Positions 34,820 through 46,809 of a DNA stretch of 64,000 nucleotides are shown here, one piece after another. How positions within the stretch are numbered: the stretch's first letter is position 1; each line of letters opens with the position of its first letter. The translations under genes and the position numbers were made by a program. The DNA comes from Gliomastix tumulicola (Eukaryota; Ascomycota; Sordariomycetes; Hypocreales; Bionectriaceae): positions 3,702,330 through 3,766,329 of the forward strand of contig BCHX01000002.1 of NCBI GenBank assembly GCA_001599755.1. The letters run 5' to 3'. Below the pieces are notes generated by a model, which did not search any database, was not told the origin of the DNA, and saw only the letters and a program-made list of their open reading frames with translations.

Positions 34820-35590
34820 TCAGCCTATTGCTCGCCCAATTTCTGACTTATGAACAGGCCGAGGCGACAGTCCGCCGGGAGCCGTGACCTGGTCGAGAGA
34901 CATCCTAGGCCGAGTTGCGGTGACCGAGTACAGGCGTTCGTGCCCGCGCTGTCCGGTCGAGCGGCGAGGCAAGATGCCATCAGAGGACTGGCGACCGTCT
35001 GATGACTGGCCGTACCATCGATCGCGAGTGTTCTCGGTGTACGCACTGCGGTGGCGGTTGTGCTGCGGACGAGTCGGCGTCCCGGACTGAGACTTGTAGA
35101 GGCGGGACGGCTGACGCTTCAGGTGAATGAAGGCATCGTCGCCCTGAATAGCCTCGTCGGTCAAGCCGGGTCTCGAGTTCGGAGCGCGAGCGAGTATAGG
35201 GGTCTGAGGAAGGTCGACGCTTGGCTTGTGTGTAAGCGATCGGGGTGGAGTCTGGTCACCGGCGAAGTTGCTTTGATGCGGGCTCGTGGTCGAGGTCTGA
35301 TAGACGATGACACTCGGCTTAAGGGCAGAGCTCACTGAGCTGTTGTGTGCGTGATGCCCGGGCGAACGATTGGTGCTCATGCTAGGATCCCGGTACGATT
35401 CCATCCCGTCGTTCTTCTCCGTCTTCCATGATTCGATCTCCTCGTCTGCGATGGGGGTGATGCCTCGGTTGAAGAGGGCAAAGTTTCGCTTTCGAGAGCA
35501 TCGCCACAAAAGAAGCACGGCAGCGATGACGAAGATGGCGGGAAGGGTGCTCGCCAGCACAATGGTCAACGTCGATGCCCTGCGAGCCAT
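34820..35590 (-). CDS. Single-pass membrane protein, fungal-specific, function unknown
   Basis: Single-exon frame of 256 residues. After a short basic N-terminus (MARRAST) there is one transmembrane segment (about 7-29), then the basic stop-transfer RCSRKR and the motif RGITPIADEEIESWK. I recall this motif as recurring in Pezizomycotina membrane proteins of unknown role. The remaining 200 residues are Ser/Pro/Arg/Gln-rich and disordered, with several basic-Ser-Pro sites (for example KPSVDLPQTP and RRSTGQ) that look like kinase targets. The hydrophobic segment at the very N-terminus acts as a signal anchor, probably with a cytoplasmic tail. A TATATAAG block at 35938-35945 lies about 350 bp upstream. 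No enzyme domain is recognised. Confidence 0.7.
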   Translation of the reverse strand: MARRASTLTIVLASTLPAIFVIAAVLLLWRCSRKRNFALFNRGITPIADEEIESWKTEKNDGMESYRDPSMSTNRSPGHHAHNSSVSSALKPSVIVYQTSTTSPHQSNFAGDQTPPRSLTHKPSVDLPQTPILARAPNSRPGLTDEAIQGDDAFIHLKRQPSRLYKSQSGTPTRPQHNRHRSAYTENTRDRWYGQSSDGRQSSDGILPRRSTGQRGHERLYSVTATRPRMSLDQVTAPGGLSPRPVHKSEIGRAIG

Positions 35591-38500
35591 GATGACTTGC
35601 GAGAGTAAAGAACGATCGACGTTCTTTCAAAGAGAGAAAGTACTGATGGAGCCGGCTGGGAACACCATTGCCAAGCGAGAGACAATAACTGTACCACCGC
35701 CGAGTCAGTATTTTGCCGGATAATATGATACAACGACGGATGATGTGACAATTGGGGCCGACTGTTCTTGTATGGAGAGAGCAGACGAGGGATCAGGTTC
35801 TCTCTTACAAGTTAGACGACTGCTCTCGTGCCGAAGCCAAAGTCAGGAACAGTAATGGCCAGGCACACATGCCCTGCAGAGGCAAGCCAGAGAAAGGAGG
35901 GGAGCCAGGTGAGAGCGGAGCGGAGAGGGAACGACGGTATATAAGGTCACAGGGCAATTAAGACTACGGCAGGACAGCCTGATCTGGAAGAGCAGGAGAT
36001 CCATCGTCCACGAGAGATGGTGCGGTACCCCTTGCTTAACGGCTCACCTGCCCACCATGCATGCACGCAACCAGCTGCAGCAAGCATCCAGTTCCAAGCA
36101 AGGGCAGCACGACGCTACTGCGAGGTGACTGGTGAGGTGAGGAGTCAAGAAACGGGTGGAGAACAAGCGTGTGGATGGTCTCTGGTGGTTCTGGTGGCAG
36201 TGGTGGTGGGCTGCAGGTCTGGGATACCGACATGAAGGTGCATACGGAGCATGCACTCCCTGTCGCTGGTCCAGTCTCTGTGCCGGGACTCACGGCAGGC
36301 CTCCTTTGTTGTAAGGCCGAGATGCAGTAATTGCGGCGAATAGGCGGCTGCCATGCGGTTGCTCTGCTTGCCAGTCGCCCTCCCGAGAGGCAGGGCAGTG
36401 ACACCCAACAGCCTCGGGAGTTGAGGTGAGTGTCAGACTGGCCAACCCCCCCTTCGTACGATTGCCCGTAAAAGCTGGCCCTCGCAGGGTTAGGCCGGCT
36501 GGGTTAGCACTCTTGGAGGAATCCAGGAACAGACCAGGGTCAAAAGACCAGGGACAGGGGTTCGCAGGCTAGACGTCTGGGCAGGCAGTTGGCGGTGGGG
36601 AAGCACTGGAGGTGGTGTGGTGTTTGATCTTTTGGAGCATCGACCATCGCATCTGGCTGGCTGGCTGACCGTTGGCTGCCCACCGGCTTATCCACCTGGC
36701 TTGTGCTGGTTCGTCCTGGTGGTGTGTGAGATTTTTCTCCGTCGGCGAGGTAAGCAAGGGGCTGTCTGCGTTACCTCCCCAGTCTGTCAGAGGTGATGAG
36801 GAAACGGCCGATGACTGGCTGAGAGGCTGCCAGCGCAGTGCAACAGCAGCAAAAAGCAGTAACAGAAAAAACGGCTCAACTGCCTGCCGTACTGGCAGGA
36901 ATTGTCCGTGCCTGGCCCCTGGTGCAGGACACGGGCATGCCGCGCCAGCAGGACTTCCGCTGACCGTCTAAGACATGGTAGGCAAGCCCCTTTGGCGGTG
37001 AGTGCCACCCCTCCGATCAGTCGCCTCGTGCGCGATTGCAACTCGGTCAGGCTTGAGACACTGTCTCACCTTGGGCTCGTATACAGCCCTCATGAGCTGG
37101 CTCTGCATCCATCCCGGGATGCCATGTCTAGAGCTGCGACGAGCCCGCCACGATTCACTAACACGCCAATAGCACCACCCGACGATTGTCGGCGTCCGCC
37201 CTCCGCAAGTTCTGTTCCATCTCCCCACTGTCGTGGGCGGTCACGGTCCGCATGTTAGCGTGTTAGCGTGTTAGTTGTCTTAGTGCCGGAGCTGGTGGCC
37301 CTGGAGGGCATGATATCAAGAGCCAGTGCCCGTGAGCGCTTTTCTCGTTTCAGATCTCTTGCTGGGCAATGCGATGCCGCGTGGCCCAGCTGCTACACGT
37401 GTATCGGCGTGCTATCGCTGTGCTACCGCTGTGCTATCGCTGTATCATGACGGCGGCGGGAAGTGTCGATCGAGTCGTGGCGCACCGGATGTTTCATAGG
37501 GCGGGACATCGGGCACCACGGGCATCATCCCGTCATCATGGCCCGTCATTGATGTCTTGCTGGACGGCGACCATCTCGATGTGCTCAGACAAGATGCACA
37601 CTTGGTACTATAGTAGTACTCACCTACCAGTAGCCCTCGCTACTATTGCGTGTAAGGTAGATGCGGCTCGTCATGCAGGTACGAGATAGTCTCTGCCCAG
37701 GGCTCCTTCTCTAAATTTACCCAAGACCTCCCAAGGTACCTAAGCTTGGTCGTTCCTGCAGTTTAGCTGCGACTGAATACGAGGCACTTTCCAGTTCCAA
37801 CGTAGAGTCGTAGACCCAACGTAGACCGTGAGACTTGGCTTTGTGGGAAAGCGGCAGCGGATCGCACCTTCCTCAGTCAGACGTGGTGGTGCACGTCCGT
37901 ACACAGTTAACAACGGTATGAGGCCACCCCTGCCGCTGTCCGCTAGAGCTGGACTTTTAGCGCCCTCCACGGATCGATGTTCACCGCCAGTGTCCAAGCC
38001 AGTCCGTCGTTGCAAGTCGCAGACGTTGCGTTTTGCCAGGAACAGCAAGGAATAAGGGACGAAAACCTGGCCAGACCGTCCCAGACCGTCTCTCCCACGC
38101 GGCTCCCAGTTCCGCACGACGAACGGAACTGCCTGTTCTGACGCCCTGATTCGCTCCATTGCCCTCCAGCACAGCACCTCGCTTTTAAATGACGTGCAGT
38201 AGCTCCGTCTCTGTTCCCCTCACTTGAGCGTGCTAGCTCGGTCGTATCTGCCATCACCACTTCCATCGAGACGGAGGAAAGGGGACTCTGCCGCCACTCA
38301 TTGGCCAGGCCCGTCTGCACCACACCAACAATGGAGGGGTCACGAGCAACGAGTTAATTTATGGCTCCTTCTACGGATTTACGATGTGCCATCTCGAAAC
38401 CCCCCCCCTCCTCCCCGGCGCGCCGAGGTCAGGATATCCTTCAGGCTATATAGCATCGAGATAACGAATGCCCGTCTCAGATAAGTGAATCTCTCCGAGG

Positions 38501-39444
38501 CGGACGTGGAGGATGGCGTGCTGCATCTGCCTCGGCGGCTACACACACATGCCGAATCTCATCACATGGACCTATTTGCCGCATCGAGTAGGGATTTTGC
38601 TCGACGGATGCAACGCAATTCCAGGGCACCGAGAGTCCAGATCTCCTGGGGGGTCTTGTCTCCGGAGGGCACGACTACCCTGTACAACTCAACTTGTGGC
38701 AGCGAAACACACTCACCACTGCTAGTGCTTATAGCCTCGACGGTCTACGTTGGGCGGTATAACACTCTGCGACGCCGAACAGCTCGGTGGTGTGGATGGT
38801 GCTTACATCCGAGTTGGATCGTGTATCAGGCTCAGAGCTGCGTCTGTTGCGTGTCAGCTCGACAACCTATCAACCAACTTTTTGTCCCGTCACCGAAAGG
38901 CCGAGCCGCTGAAACGTGCGGCCGCCCAACCGCCCAACCGCCAGGGAGGGAGAAGCTTAGAGTGCTTGCATACGAGCTAAAACAATATGAGTTAGACCGC
39001 GTAAGGCGACTTGGGCTTGCGCCCATTGACAACACTACTTTTCCACTCAGCTGAGGGCGAGTCCTGGTGTGTGTGCCACTGGCTTGCATGCACCAAGCTG
39101 CACCTTGGCTGCACATCACTCGGACCATTTCGTATCCGCATTCCTCTCTGCGACGTGCAAAGCAGTGAGAATCCTTCGCCCTTGCATCAGACAGGTCCTT
39201 TTGCACTTTGTCTCTGGCCGACTTACATAAGATCTTGAGGGCGGTGTCAACAGATATCAACTTATGTCAACCTACACCAAGGTGACCGCCGCCTTACCAC
39301 TGCAATCGAAACGGGAGCAATACAAAGACACAGGAAAAGACAAGAAAAAATCACGGACTTTCATTCGTTCTGCCTCCCCAAAAAAAACATCTAAAAATAT
39401 AGAGCAAAAAGGTTTCTGGGCATGAAAACTCCTCGTAAGAGACA
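35591..39444. other. 3.9-kb gene-poor region
   Basis: The left end carries the promoter of the membrane-protein gene. No further gene is supported. The open frame 38485-39054 (+) has no domain, odd composition and no splice context. A TTAGCGTG-type triplet repeat lies near 37256-37275. Confidence 0.5.
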
Positions 39445-41511
39445 TCATCTCAGGTTGAGATACTCCTCTAGCTCCATCAAGTTCACCGAATAACTTGGGG
39501 CCAGAACCGAGAGTCCATTTCTCACCATGTCCGCTTCCGTGACGCCCGAGACCCCAAACTCCTTGCACTCCTCCAGGCTGATCTCACATTCATCGTTGCC
39601 GTCGTCGTCGCCGCTCGCCAAGACCGTGTTGTTGTTCCCCTCCAAGAGCATGCAGTCGAACCAGGCCTCAGCTCCCCTCTGCAGCCGCTGCTCGCAGTAG
39701 GCAGCCTCGGCATGGAGGCCGACATCCTGCAGCAGCTTGATCACGTCGTACCGCTCCGGATGCTCGCACAGCGCCACGATGCGCATGAACTCGGACGGCG
39801 AAGCCCTCCGGCACCAGTCCATCAGACCGCAGAGGACCCGCGCCCACGTCACGATCCAGTCGGCGTCGAGTGTACCCACGGCCTCTCTGCTCTCCAGCGT
39901 CACGTAGTCTGTCCTGCTGTAGGGATGGTCAGCTTCCCAGCCGACGGGCTTGTCAGTGGATGGCCGGGCCTCCTCGCCGACATCGTACAGGGTACGTGAC
40001 AGCATGCGTGGCAGGTACGCCGTCCAGTTGAGGTTCATGTACTTGGAGGACATGTCCCTAGAGCCCAGGAGGCAGGCAAGCTGGTGCGTGCCGACATCGC
40101 ACGAGAGTATCTCCTTGATGCCGGACCAGAAGTCCTCTCGCCATGGGACATGTGCCCAGGAGTGCCGGCCGCCGCTTGTGTTTCTGGCATCCACGTTCTC
40201 CTGTTCCAAGATGTCCACCGACCTTGGCTCGTAATAGTTGGTCGCAGCCTGCTTCCTATCCAGGGCGGGGGCACGGGGACGGGGGAGGTGGTCATCCTCT
40301 ACACTCAGCAGGCTTATCCTGCCGCACATGCTGTCAGATTCCTCACCGCTGGCATCCTGATCAATATTGTCGATGTCCTTGTCCTGACCAGTGCCATCCA
40401 CGCCCTGGCCACTGCTGCTATCCTGCTCCGCGTCATCAGCAGCAGGTGCCGACGACACCTGAACCTGAATATCAGGCGCGCCAAAACCCCTCTGTCCAAC
40501 ATTGACCATGTCCTGCGCACACCCACGCGCCACATCTCTCTTCGGTCTCCGGAACGGCTGCGTATCCTCAGCCTTCCAATCCACATCGTCGTCCTCGTCC
40601 TCCCAGCCAACAGGCAGCAGGCCGATAGACTCGACGAAGGGCTGGCCATCACCAGCCGTACGAAGAACGGGCATCTTCGCCGGCTGCGGACACTCACCGA
40701 TAAGCCTCTCCCTCCCGTGGTACCGCGCTCTCTTGGGCACATCGGCGCATTCTTTGAAGCCTGGCCCGTGAGGGCCGAAGCTGTCGCCACCGTCCAGGCA
40801 GTCCCGTCGCGCACCGTCGGCCGTCCCGTTCTGCGCCAACCTGCTCACCCTTGTGCGTCGCCCGGACATGGAGTACTTGGTGAAGGCCCGCTCGGGGGGA
40901 TGCAGCATGGACAGCATGGGCTCCGCCGCCCACCACAGCGCCGCGAAGCTCCGGGCCGTGGGCAGGTCGAGCCGCGCCCTCCCGTTGCCGAGATGGACGT
41001 GGAAGCCGCAGTAGCTGTTCACGCGGCACCGGAAGCGGCTCGTGACGAGATGGACCACCATGCGGATCATGTCGAACGCCTCGTCGATGGCATAGCTCGC
41101 CGGGCTGGTTATCTCGATGTTGTCCCAGGCGTACCCGTCAATCTCACGCGTCTCGAGGGTTTCCGTCTTCACGACCCAGCTGTCGACGGCCCTGGCCGAG
41201 ACGCTCTGCACCAGCTCGTCAAACTTCTCAGGCAGCACAAGCCGACGACTCTCATCCGCCGCTGCGTATTTCGCATACTCGAACACGGGGATGCCGTTCT
41301 CCATGAGGAGCCAGGCAATGGCATCCAGAGCGCTCCTCATCGAACCGTCCCATGAAGGCGGCAAGATGTGGCTCAACTGTGCGTCTGGATCCATGTATTC
41401 TGTGCGAGCGACGAGAAACTCCAGCTCGATGCCGAAGCTAGTCCTGGGCGGTGTCACAGGCTCCTTCTCGTTGGATGACATGCCGACGCCAGTCGATGGC
41501 TTAGTATCCAT
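39445..41511 (-). CDS. Amidoligase-like protein (Amidoligase_2 / glutamine-synthetase-like fold)
   Basis: Single-exon frame. The start is placed at 41511 (ATCACGATGGAT context, MDTKPSTG), giving 688 residues; an in-frame ATG at 41613 would add 34. Residues about 25-220 carry amidoligase signatures: SFGIELEF (26-32, metal-binding Glu pair), WVVKTE (112-117), NIEITSPAS (about 132-139) and CGFHVHLGNG (168-177). A large polar, probably disordered insert (about 225-440) follows, then a conserved C-terminal region including HSWAHVPWREDFW and YMNLNWTAYLP. Amidoligases belong to the ATP-grasp/glutamine-synthetase-like carboxylate-amine ligases. In bacteria they are linked to peptide modification, while fungal members are uncharacterised. 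No partner enzyme is adjacent. ATP-dependent amide-bond formation is inferred from fold motifs. Confidence 0.82.
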   Translation of the reverse strand: MDTKPSTGVGMSSNEKEPVTPPRTSFGIELEFLVARTEYMDPDAQLSHILPPSWDGSMRSALDAIAWLLMENGIPVFEYAKYAAADESRRLVLPEKFDELVQSVSARAVDSWVVKTETLETREIDGYAWDNIEITSPASYAIDEAFDMIRMVVHLVTSRFRCRVNSYCGFHVHLGNGRARLDLPTARSFAALWWAAEPMLSMLHPPERAFTKYSMSGRRTRVSRLAQNGTADGARRDCLDGGDSFGPHGPGFKECADVPKRARYHGRERLIGECPQPAKMPVLRTAGDGQPFVESIGLLPVGWEDEDDDVDWKAEDTQPFRRPKRDVARGCAQDMVNVGQRGFGAPDIQVQVSSAPAADDAEQDSSSGQGVDGTGQDKDIDNIDQDASGEESDSMCGRISLLSVEDDHLPRPRAPALDRKQAATNYYEPRSVDILEQENVDARNTSGGRHSWAHVPWREDFWSGIKEILSCDVGTHQLACLLGSRDMSSKYMNLNWTAYLPRMLSRTLYDVGEEARPSTDKPVGWEADHPYSRTDYVTLESREAVGTLDADWIVTWARVLCGLMDWCRRASPSEFMRIVALCEHPERYDVIKLLQDVGLHAEAAYCEQRLQRGAEAWFDCMLLEGNNNTVLASGDDDGNDECEISLEECKEFGVSGVTEADMVRNGLSVLAPSYSVNLMELEEYLNLR

Positions 41512-42262
41512 CGTGATGGTAGGTTTTTGGTAACAGCTTTTAGAGTGCTTATGAAGTTGTGAAAGATTCGTGACTCTCGTTAGATGAAGACTCAGGCTCT
41601 GTTTGAAGGGCAAAAAAGTAATCCTAGGTCGGTCATCAATCTTGTACCTTTATGACTAGTGTTACCTTCTGGCAACAAGCCGTTTCATGAGGTCTCGCGA
41701 CAGTCATTTGTTTGTTCCTGTCCTAACACTCGGAGGGGATACATGAAAAAGGATGACACAGGGGGAACAAGTGCGAATGAGCCAAGTTCAAAGCCAGACT
41801 AACAATCAAAGTCTCATTCGTCGTCTCAGTCAGAAGGAAGTCTACTCCTGTTCGCCTGTTGCTATTTTCGCACCATCAACAAAAATAACTAATGCAAAGA
41901 ACACCTCCTCATGATGCCTGCCTCAGTCTCATCTTCCATTAGCAGTCAGGATGAACGAGACGGTTGCGTACCCAGTATAGATATGGTTGAACAGCCTCTG
42001 TTCGAGGCAGAACACTGGAAAAGATCATCATTGCGCGCAACCGTCCCATCCTGTCCGTCACATCGTCCTATCATCACCCCGCGTCGTCAATAAGGCATCA
42101 AAAGTCGTGTATGTAATCCGGAAAGAAATGGGTACAGCGAATCGAAGTCGACCATAGCTGAGGAATGTAGCAAGCGACAAGGCCACAGGTTGGTGTCTCA
42201 GAACCCCGCCCCGTGGCCGAGGCAACTATAATCCCCCCCCCGGTGGTCTATTGACAGGCTCT
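41512..42262. other. Spacer between the amidoligase and wall-protein genes
   Basis: This holds the amidoligase promoter and the 3' end of the upstream - strand gene. No gene is seen. Confidence 0.55.
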
Positions 42263-43005
42263 CTAGATGAAAGCAGCAACAAGACCAATGGCAGCCAGGG
42301 CTCCGACAGCCTTGGGGCCGGCAGTAGGGGCGGCGAGGCCGTCCGACTCCGTAGTCGAAACATTCGTCTCGGCGCTGGCATCAGAGGAGGTCTGCGAGGC
42401 AGCCGTTGTGGTCGAATCAGCAGTGGTGGAGCTGGTGCTGTCGGCGATCTCATCCGCTGAAGGTGGGTTCTGGCTACCGCACAGGGTCTCGATGCTCGAA
42501 CGGCACTCCTCCTGGCCACGCTGCGAGCCGACATTCTGGGTGATGCACTGGTCGAGGATTGCCTGGCAGATGAAGGTAGGGACAGTCTGTGTGTAGTACT
42601 GCAGACCGGGCGCAGAGTTGTTGGCGGAGCAAAGACATTCGTATGACAGATCGTTCTATACATTGCGAGTCAGCGATCAGCCCGGCTGTTGTGCGAGTCT
42701 GCCGTGGCGAGCACGGTGCTGGGGTGAGCAGGTGTAGCAAACTTACAGGGTCGCAGTCATTGCTGCTGGGAGAGTTGCTGCACAGGGTGCGGCAAGTGTT
42801 GTCCTGCGCACGGCACCAGGTAGCTAGGCAAATCTGTGTTAGTGACCATTCTCTTGACTGGTGGTGTGCTCTTGGGCAGCTGCTCACATCGGTCAGCGGG
42901 ATCGACGGTGTTGGGGTCGATGGTCATGTCGAGAGAGCTGGTGTAGTTCTGCGACTGGGCCGAGGCGGCAGTGGCCAGGGCGAGGAGAACAACGGAGACA
43001 CGCAT
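42263..43005 (-). CDS. Secreted GPI-anchored cysteine-rich protein (DUF7707-like)
   Basis: Three exons on the - strand: 43005-42888, 42823-42747 and 42655-42263, with introns of 64 and 91 nt (the first with a CTAAC branch site), giving 195 residues. A signal peptide (MRVSVVLLALATAASAQ) is followed by a Cys-rich domain: WCRAQDNTCRTLC, then YECLCSANNSAPGLQYYTQTVPTF, CQAILDQCITQ and CRSSIETLCGSQNP. A Ser/Thr-rich spacer and a hydrophobic C-terminus (GALAAIGLVAAFI) form a GPI-attachment signal. This fits the fungal DUF7707 family of small wall or surface proteins, whose role is not established. The even number of Cys suggests disulphides. A relation to CFEM proteins is possible, but their Cys spacing differs. 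Confidence 0.85.
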
Positions 43006-45099
43006 GGTGACTTGTGATGGCGATGCGCAACGAATTGGGTAGTGGTAGAGCTGCAATTGAGTTCGGGCCTGGCGCGACTCAAAAGCGTGCAAAGATACCG
43101 AGAGGATACTCTGCGGCAGTCGAGGTAATAAGTGGTGAGTACGGAGCTAGCTGTACTGGAGTATGTGTGCCGGGAATGATGGTGGTGTATGCGATTGGGA
43201 GAGGGAGAAGTTTCTGAGCAAGAAAAACAACGACGACCCGAGGGAGAAAAAAGAGAAGCTGTCGTGGAACTGGAACAAGCGGAAGGTGGGCTTTAATGCT
43301 GCATTGAGGGAAGGTGCGGTCCAGGCGGTCTCGGGCAGGATTGCCTTCCTCCGATCTTTCTGCACTGATTGCATTGCTACGGCAGCAGCGAGGGCGAGAC
43401 TGGGCAGGTACCTCTAGCTTCTATTGGTGTCTAGCGTGCTAGTCGAGGCCGTGGCCAAGGCTAGGCCAAGCCAACCTGCCAAGCAAGGCCCTGGCTTGAC
43501 TCGGGCTTCTGCCTCGTATGCCCTCCGATGCCGTCCGTGGTACTGCCGTGGATGCACAGCTGGGCACCTGCTCGTTCTTGCCATTGACTTCTCTCTCGAA
43601 GCGATTCCTCAGCAGCCGAGATCATCACTGCGCCCCGATGCCTGACAGCTCCCCATCACCGCTGGCGGCGCCTAATTGGATCATCGTGTTTCAACCCCAT
43701 CGACAACCCTGCATGCACGCCGAGGTACCTTGTACCTGTCCGGAAAGGCACAAAGGCCATTGCTGTGGAGACGGGAATTCTGTGGGCCACATGCGAGGGA
43801 CATGGAAGTTGATGAACGCGATCGCTGATTGCCTCTGCACGCACCAGCCAGAGCGAGCGCAATGCCGGAGGCTGGGAGACTGCGGGTGAGGGGTCTCGAG
43901 CTGAACATTTTTCGTCTGGTCAGAAGCTCTCTTGGCTGGTCCGCTTAGGCCGCTCTTGTCGCACAGGCGGCAATTGTTTATGATGTCGTCGATTGTCGCA
44001 CCCATGTTACTCGAGAAATTTGAATCATTTGGGTGTAATGAAATCGCATCCACCATAGTCATCGGAATTCTTGGCCCAGATACCAAGATATTAGCCGTCC
44101 ATGCTCACTCTATCTGCAACATGCCTGCTCTAGATACAGCACAACTTATCGCTGCCCTTGTGCCGAATAACCTGAATACTTACCCTCGATGTCGAGTGAG
44201 GCCTCAGAGAGGAGGGTTCCATCGGGATAGCAGATGCCGCCCCATTACTCGTATCGAGAGCTGCTAAAGTCCGCCGGTGGCACTTCTCGACTCCGCCAAG
44301 ACTCGCCATCGTCACAGCAGCGTCGGCGCGCGCTACGTAATCGCACGAATCCACTTGCATGGGGAACAGCTGACCGATGTCCACTGGTTTGCTCCGGACG
44401 CTCTGTGTCTGATACTTCGTAGACATTGGCAATAAAATCGAGTGGCCGCGGGTGGTACAATGGGGCGCGAATTGCCTCATCTTGGATTCCTTGGATATCG
44501 GATTTGAAACGCTTCTGTGACCTGGCTAAAGCGGCCTGGGGTTCTTCTAGTGTTGCCGCTAGTGTAGAACTAGGAACCCGTCCAAGGCCACATGCTTCTC
44601 GACGACACTCTCATGATTGAACCTCTTTGTCCTGCCGTCGCTCCGTGGAAGACACGGCAGCGGAATAATAGTGTAAACTCAATTCGTGCACAGGCCTAGC
44701 TGCAGATTTCCAATATGAACCCTGGTATCTGACACTTCCAAGCTCAGGTCCAATCACCATGCGCAATTCATGGGATTGGAACTCTTGTTCTTCCGACAGA
44801 TAACAGCGTCTTATGTCAGCGGCTTTCCCCAGGCATGAGCATTTGGAAGACGGTGTGGGGGATCATGTGATGACTCAGCACAATCCCCACTTGTCCAAAC
44901 GGGGACCTGTCAAACAACCATCCCTCAATTGGATCCCACCTCGAGCTACTGACCAGCACATCACCACGCGTCCATGTCCCACTGACGGCATATCGGAACG
45001 CTTCATCTCTTTGGTTCGGCCTGACTTAGCCGTGTTATCGCAGGGGAACGTCCATTTTCTGCAGAGGCGTGCGGCCTGCACCGCAAACCGCGCACTGCC
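43006..45099. promoter_or_regulatory. Divergent upstream region of the wall-protein and F-box genes
   Basis: A 2.1-kb region with no supported gene. The stretch 43150-43300 next to the secreted-protein gene is A/G-rich, which is C/T-rich on its coding strand, as in fungal promoters. Short frames have no domains. Confidence 0.5.
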
Positions 45100-46809
45100 A
45101 TGGAGCGACTCCCTCGCGAGCTCATTGACGCAATCCTGCACCAGTGTGCCGCCTCCTTCTCCAAGAACAATGCCCTCGAGCTCCGGCTCGTCTGCCGGCT
45201 TTTCGACCGGATTCTCAAGCCCCTGGTCTGCCAGACCATCGACTTGGACTTCTCACGACTGAGCAAGACCAGCGGTCGCAGCCGGCCCCAGACCGACGCC
45301 TTGCAGACTGTTGGCTACAACTGCAACAGTATCTTCATTGACCTGATGGTCGTGCGAGATGATAGTACGTTCTCGAGCCATCTCGCATCATATCCAACGC
45401 TATGGAAGGCGATTATCTGACTGGTTCCTGTAGTGGAGGTGGATTTCCTCAACACCGTGTTTAAACATGTGACCTCGATGACCGAATTCTGCGAGATCCT
45501 CCAAACCCGTTACTGCATGAACGACGTATCCTTCACCGAGATCGAATTCTACCATACCCTTGAGGAGATGCTCTTCTACTGCCGCGGTATCGACAAGCTG
45601 CGTCTTAACCTGCCGTTTCAACTCGTCGGCCGACATTGCAACGCCGCCACGATGATCCTTGCAAATGCCTTCAAGGCCTTCGCCTCCCGCCCGGAAGAGG
45701 ATTCAGCCAACCTCAAAGTCCTCATTCTCGAAAATCTACCCGATATTGCCGTGTGTCATCTCTGGATGAACCCGATGGACATAATGAACATCATGAAGGT
45801 GCTCCACTCCGTAGAGCACCTAGTCATCACCCTTCGACGACACGAGCACGACCCGCAGAGAGCCAGCCTCTTTGGCTCCTGCTTGTGGAATATGGTGGAA
45901 AATGCGGATAAGCTGGGAAGCCTCTGCTTCATTGGGATGGATCATGACGACCGACCGCCTAGAGGTCTCAAGCAGACGAAGTACTGGCAGATGGGCGTTG
46001 AGGAGTGGCGGATGCGGTCTTTGCCGCTGCCGCAGGTCGTGATGTCGAACCTGACCTCACTGGAGTTGAAGCGGGTGGAGATTCGGGCGAACTTGCTCCT
46101 CCGCTGCGCGCAGAACTTCGGGTCGTCACTCGCCGAGATATACCTGAATGAGGTCTACCTTAAAGTCGAACACTCACGAAGTTGGAACGAGGACTCGAGA
46201 AAGGTGCTCTGGGTTGGGGTCCCCAATGTACGGCCGTCTGACGAGGATCGGTGGATCGCCATGGAGCTGCGATGTGCTCTACCTAACCTGCGCGTATGCC
46301 GTGCTGCTTTCTTGGCCTACGACCAGTACTTGCGCGACGATGTCGTGTGTACACCCGAGTTTGATCTTATGGATCCTTGTGGCTTGGGACGCAGCATATC
46401 TCAGCGTTTCGTCCAGGTGGTGATGGGCGTCAAGCAGCCTAAAGCGCCCACTGGCGAGACCATCGCATACCTCCCGCAGGATTATGCAAACGACCACCTG
46501 GTACCGAGTCAACACCAGGAGGACGAGTCGGACGGCTCCTACGTCGAACCGCCTGTAACCGACCACGACACCAATGCGTACCAGACGGCTGTGGCCAACA
46601 CAACCTCCCGATGGTATAAGGGCATCGATGGGCTGTTTCCCAACTGCAATCCGGGAACACTCAGCAGGCTGCACTACATCGCCGAGACAGCGTGCCAGGG
46701 CATGAACGAGATCCACCAGAGACGCAACGAGTGGACTGCAGGAAGCAGCATGCTGAACGAGTACGCCGACAACCTCACAGAGATGGACGAGATGGAGGAC
46801 GAGATTTGA
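45100..46809 (+). CDS. F-box-like protein, function unknown
   Basis: Two exons, 45100-45364 and 45434-46809, joined by a 69-nt intron (GTACGT donor, CTGAC branch site, TGTAG acceptor), giving 546 residues. The N-terminus MERLPRELIDAILHQC is F-box-like (LP-ELI--IL), followed by LRLVCRLFDRILKPLVCQTIDLD, which matches the LV-R-F----- pattern of fungal F-box proteins. The rest has leucine-spaced helical segments (for example LKVLILENLPDI, VEHLVITLRRHEHDP and LTSLELKRVEIRANLLL) that resemble degenerate leucine-rich repeats. The C-terminus is acidic. It may be the substrate adaptor of an SCF ubiquitin ligase; the substrate is unknown. It is convergent with cystathionine gamma-lyase. Confidence 0.72.

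Noticed and set aside
38485..39054. 189-codon open frame (+)
   Set aside because: Unusual mixture of Cys, Trp and Arg, no domain and no promoter or splice support; probably chance.
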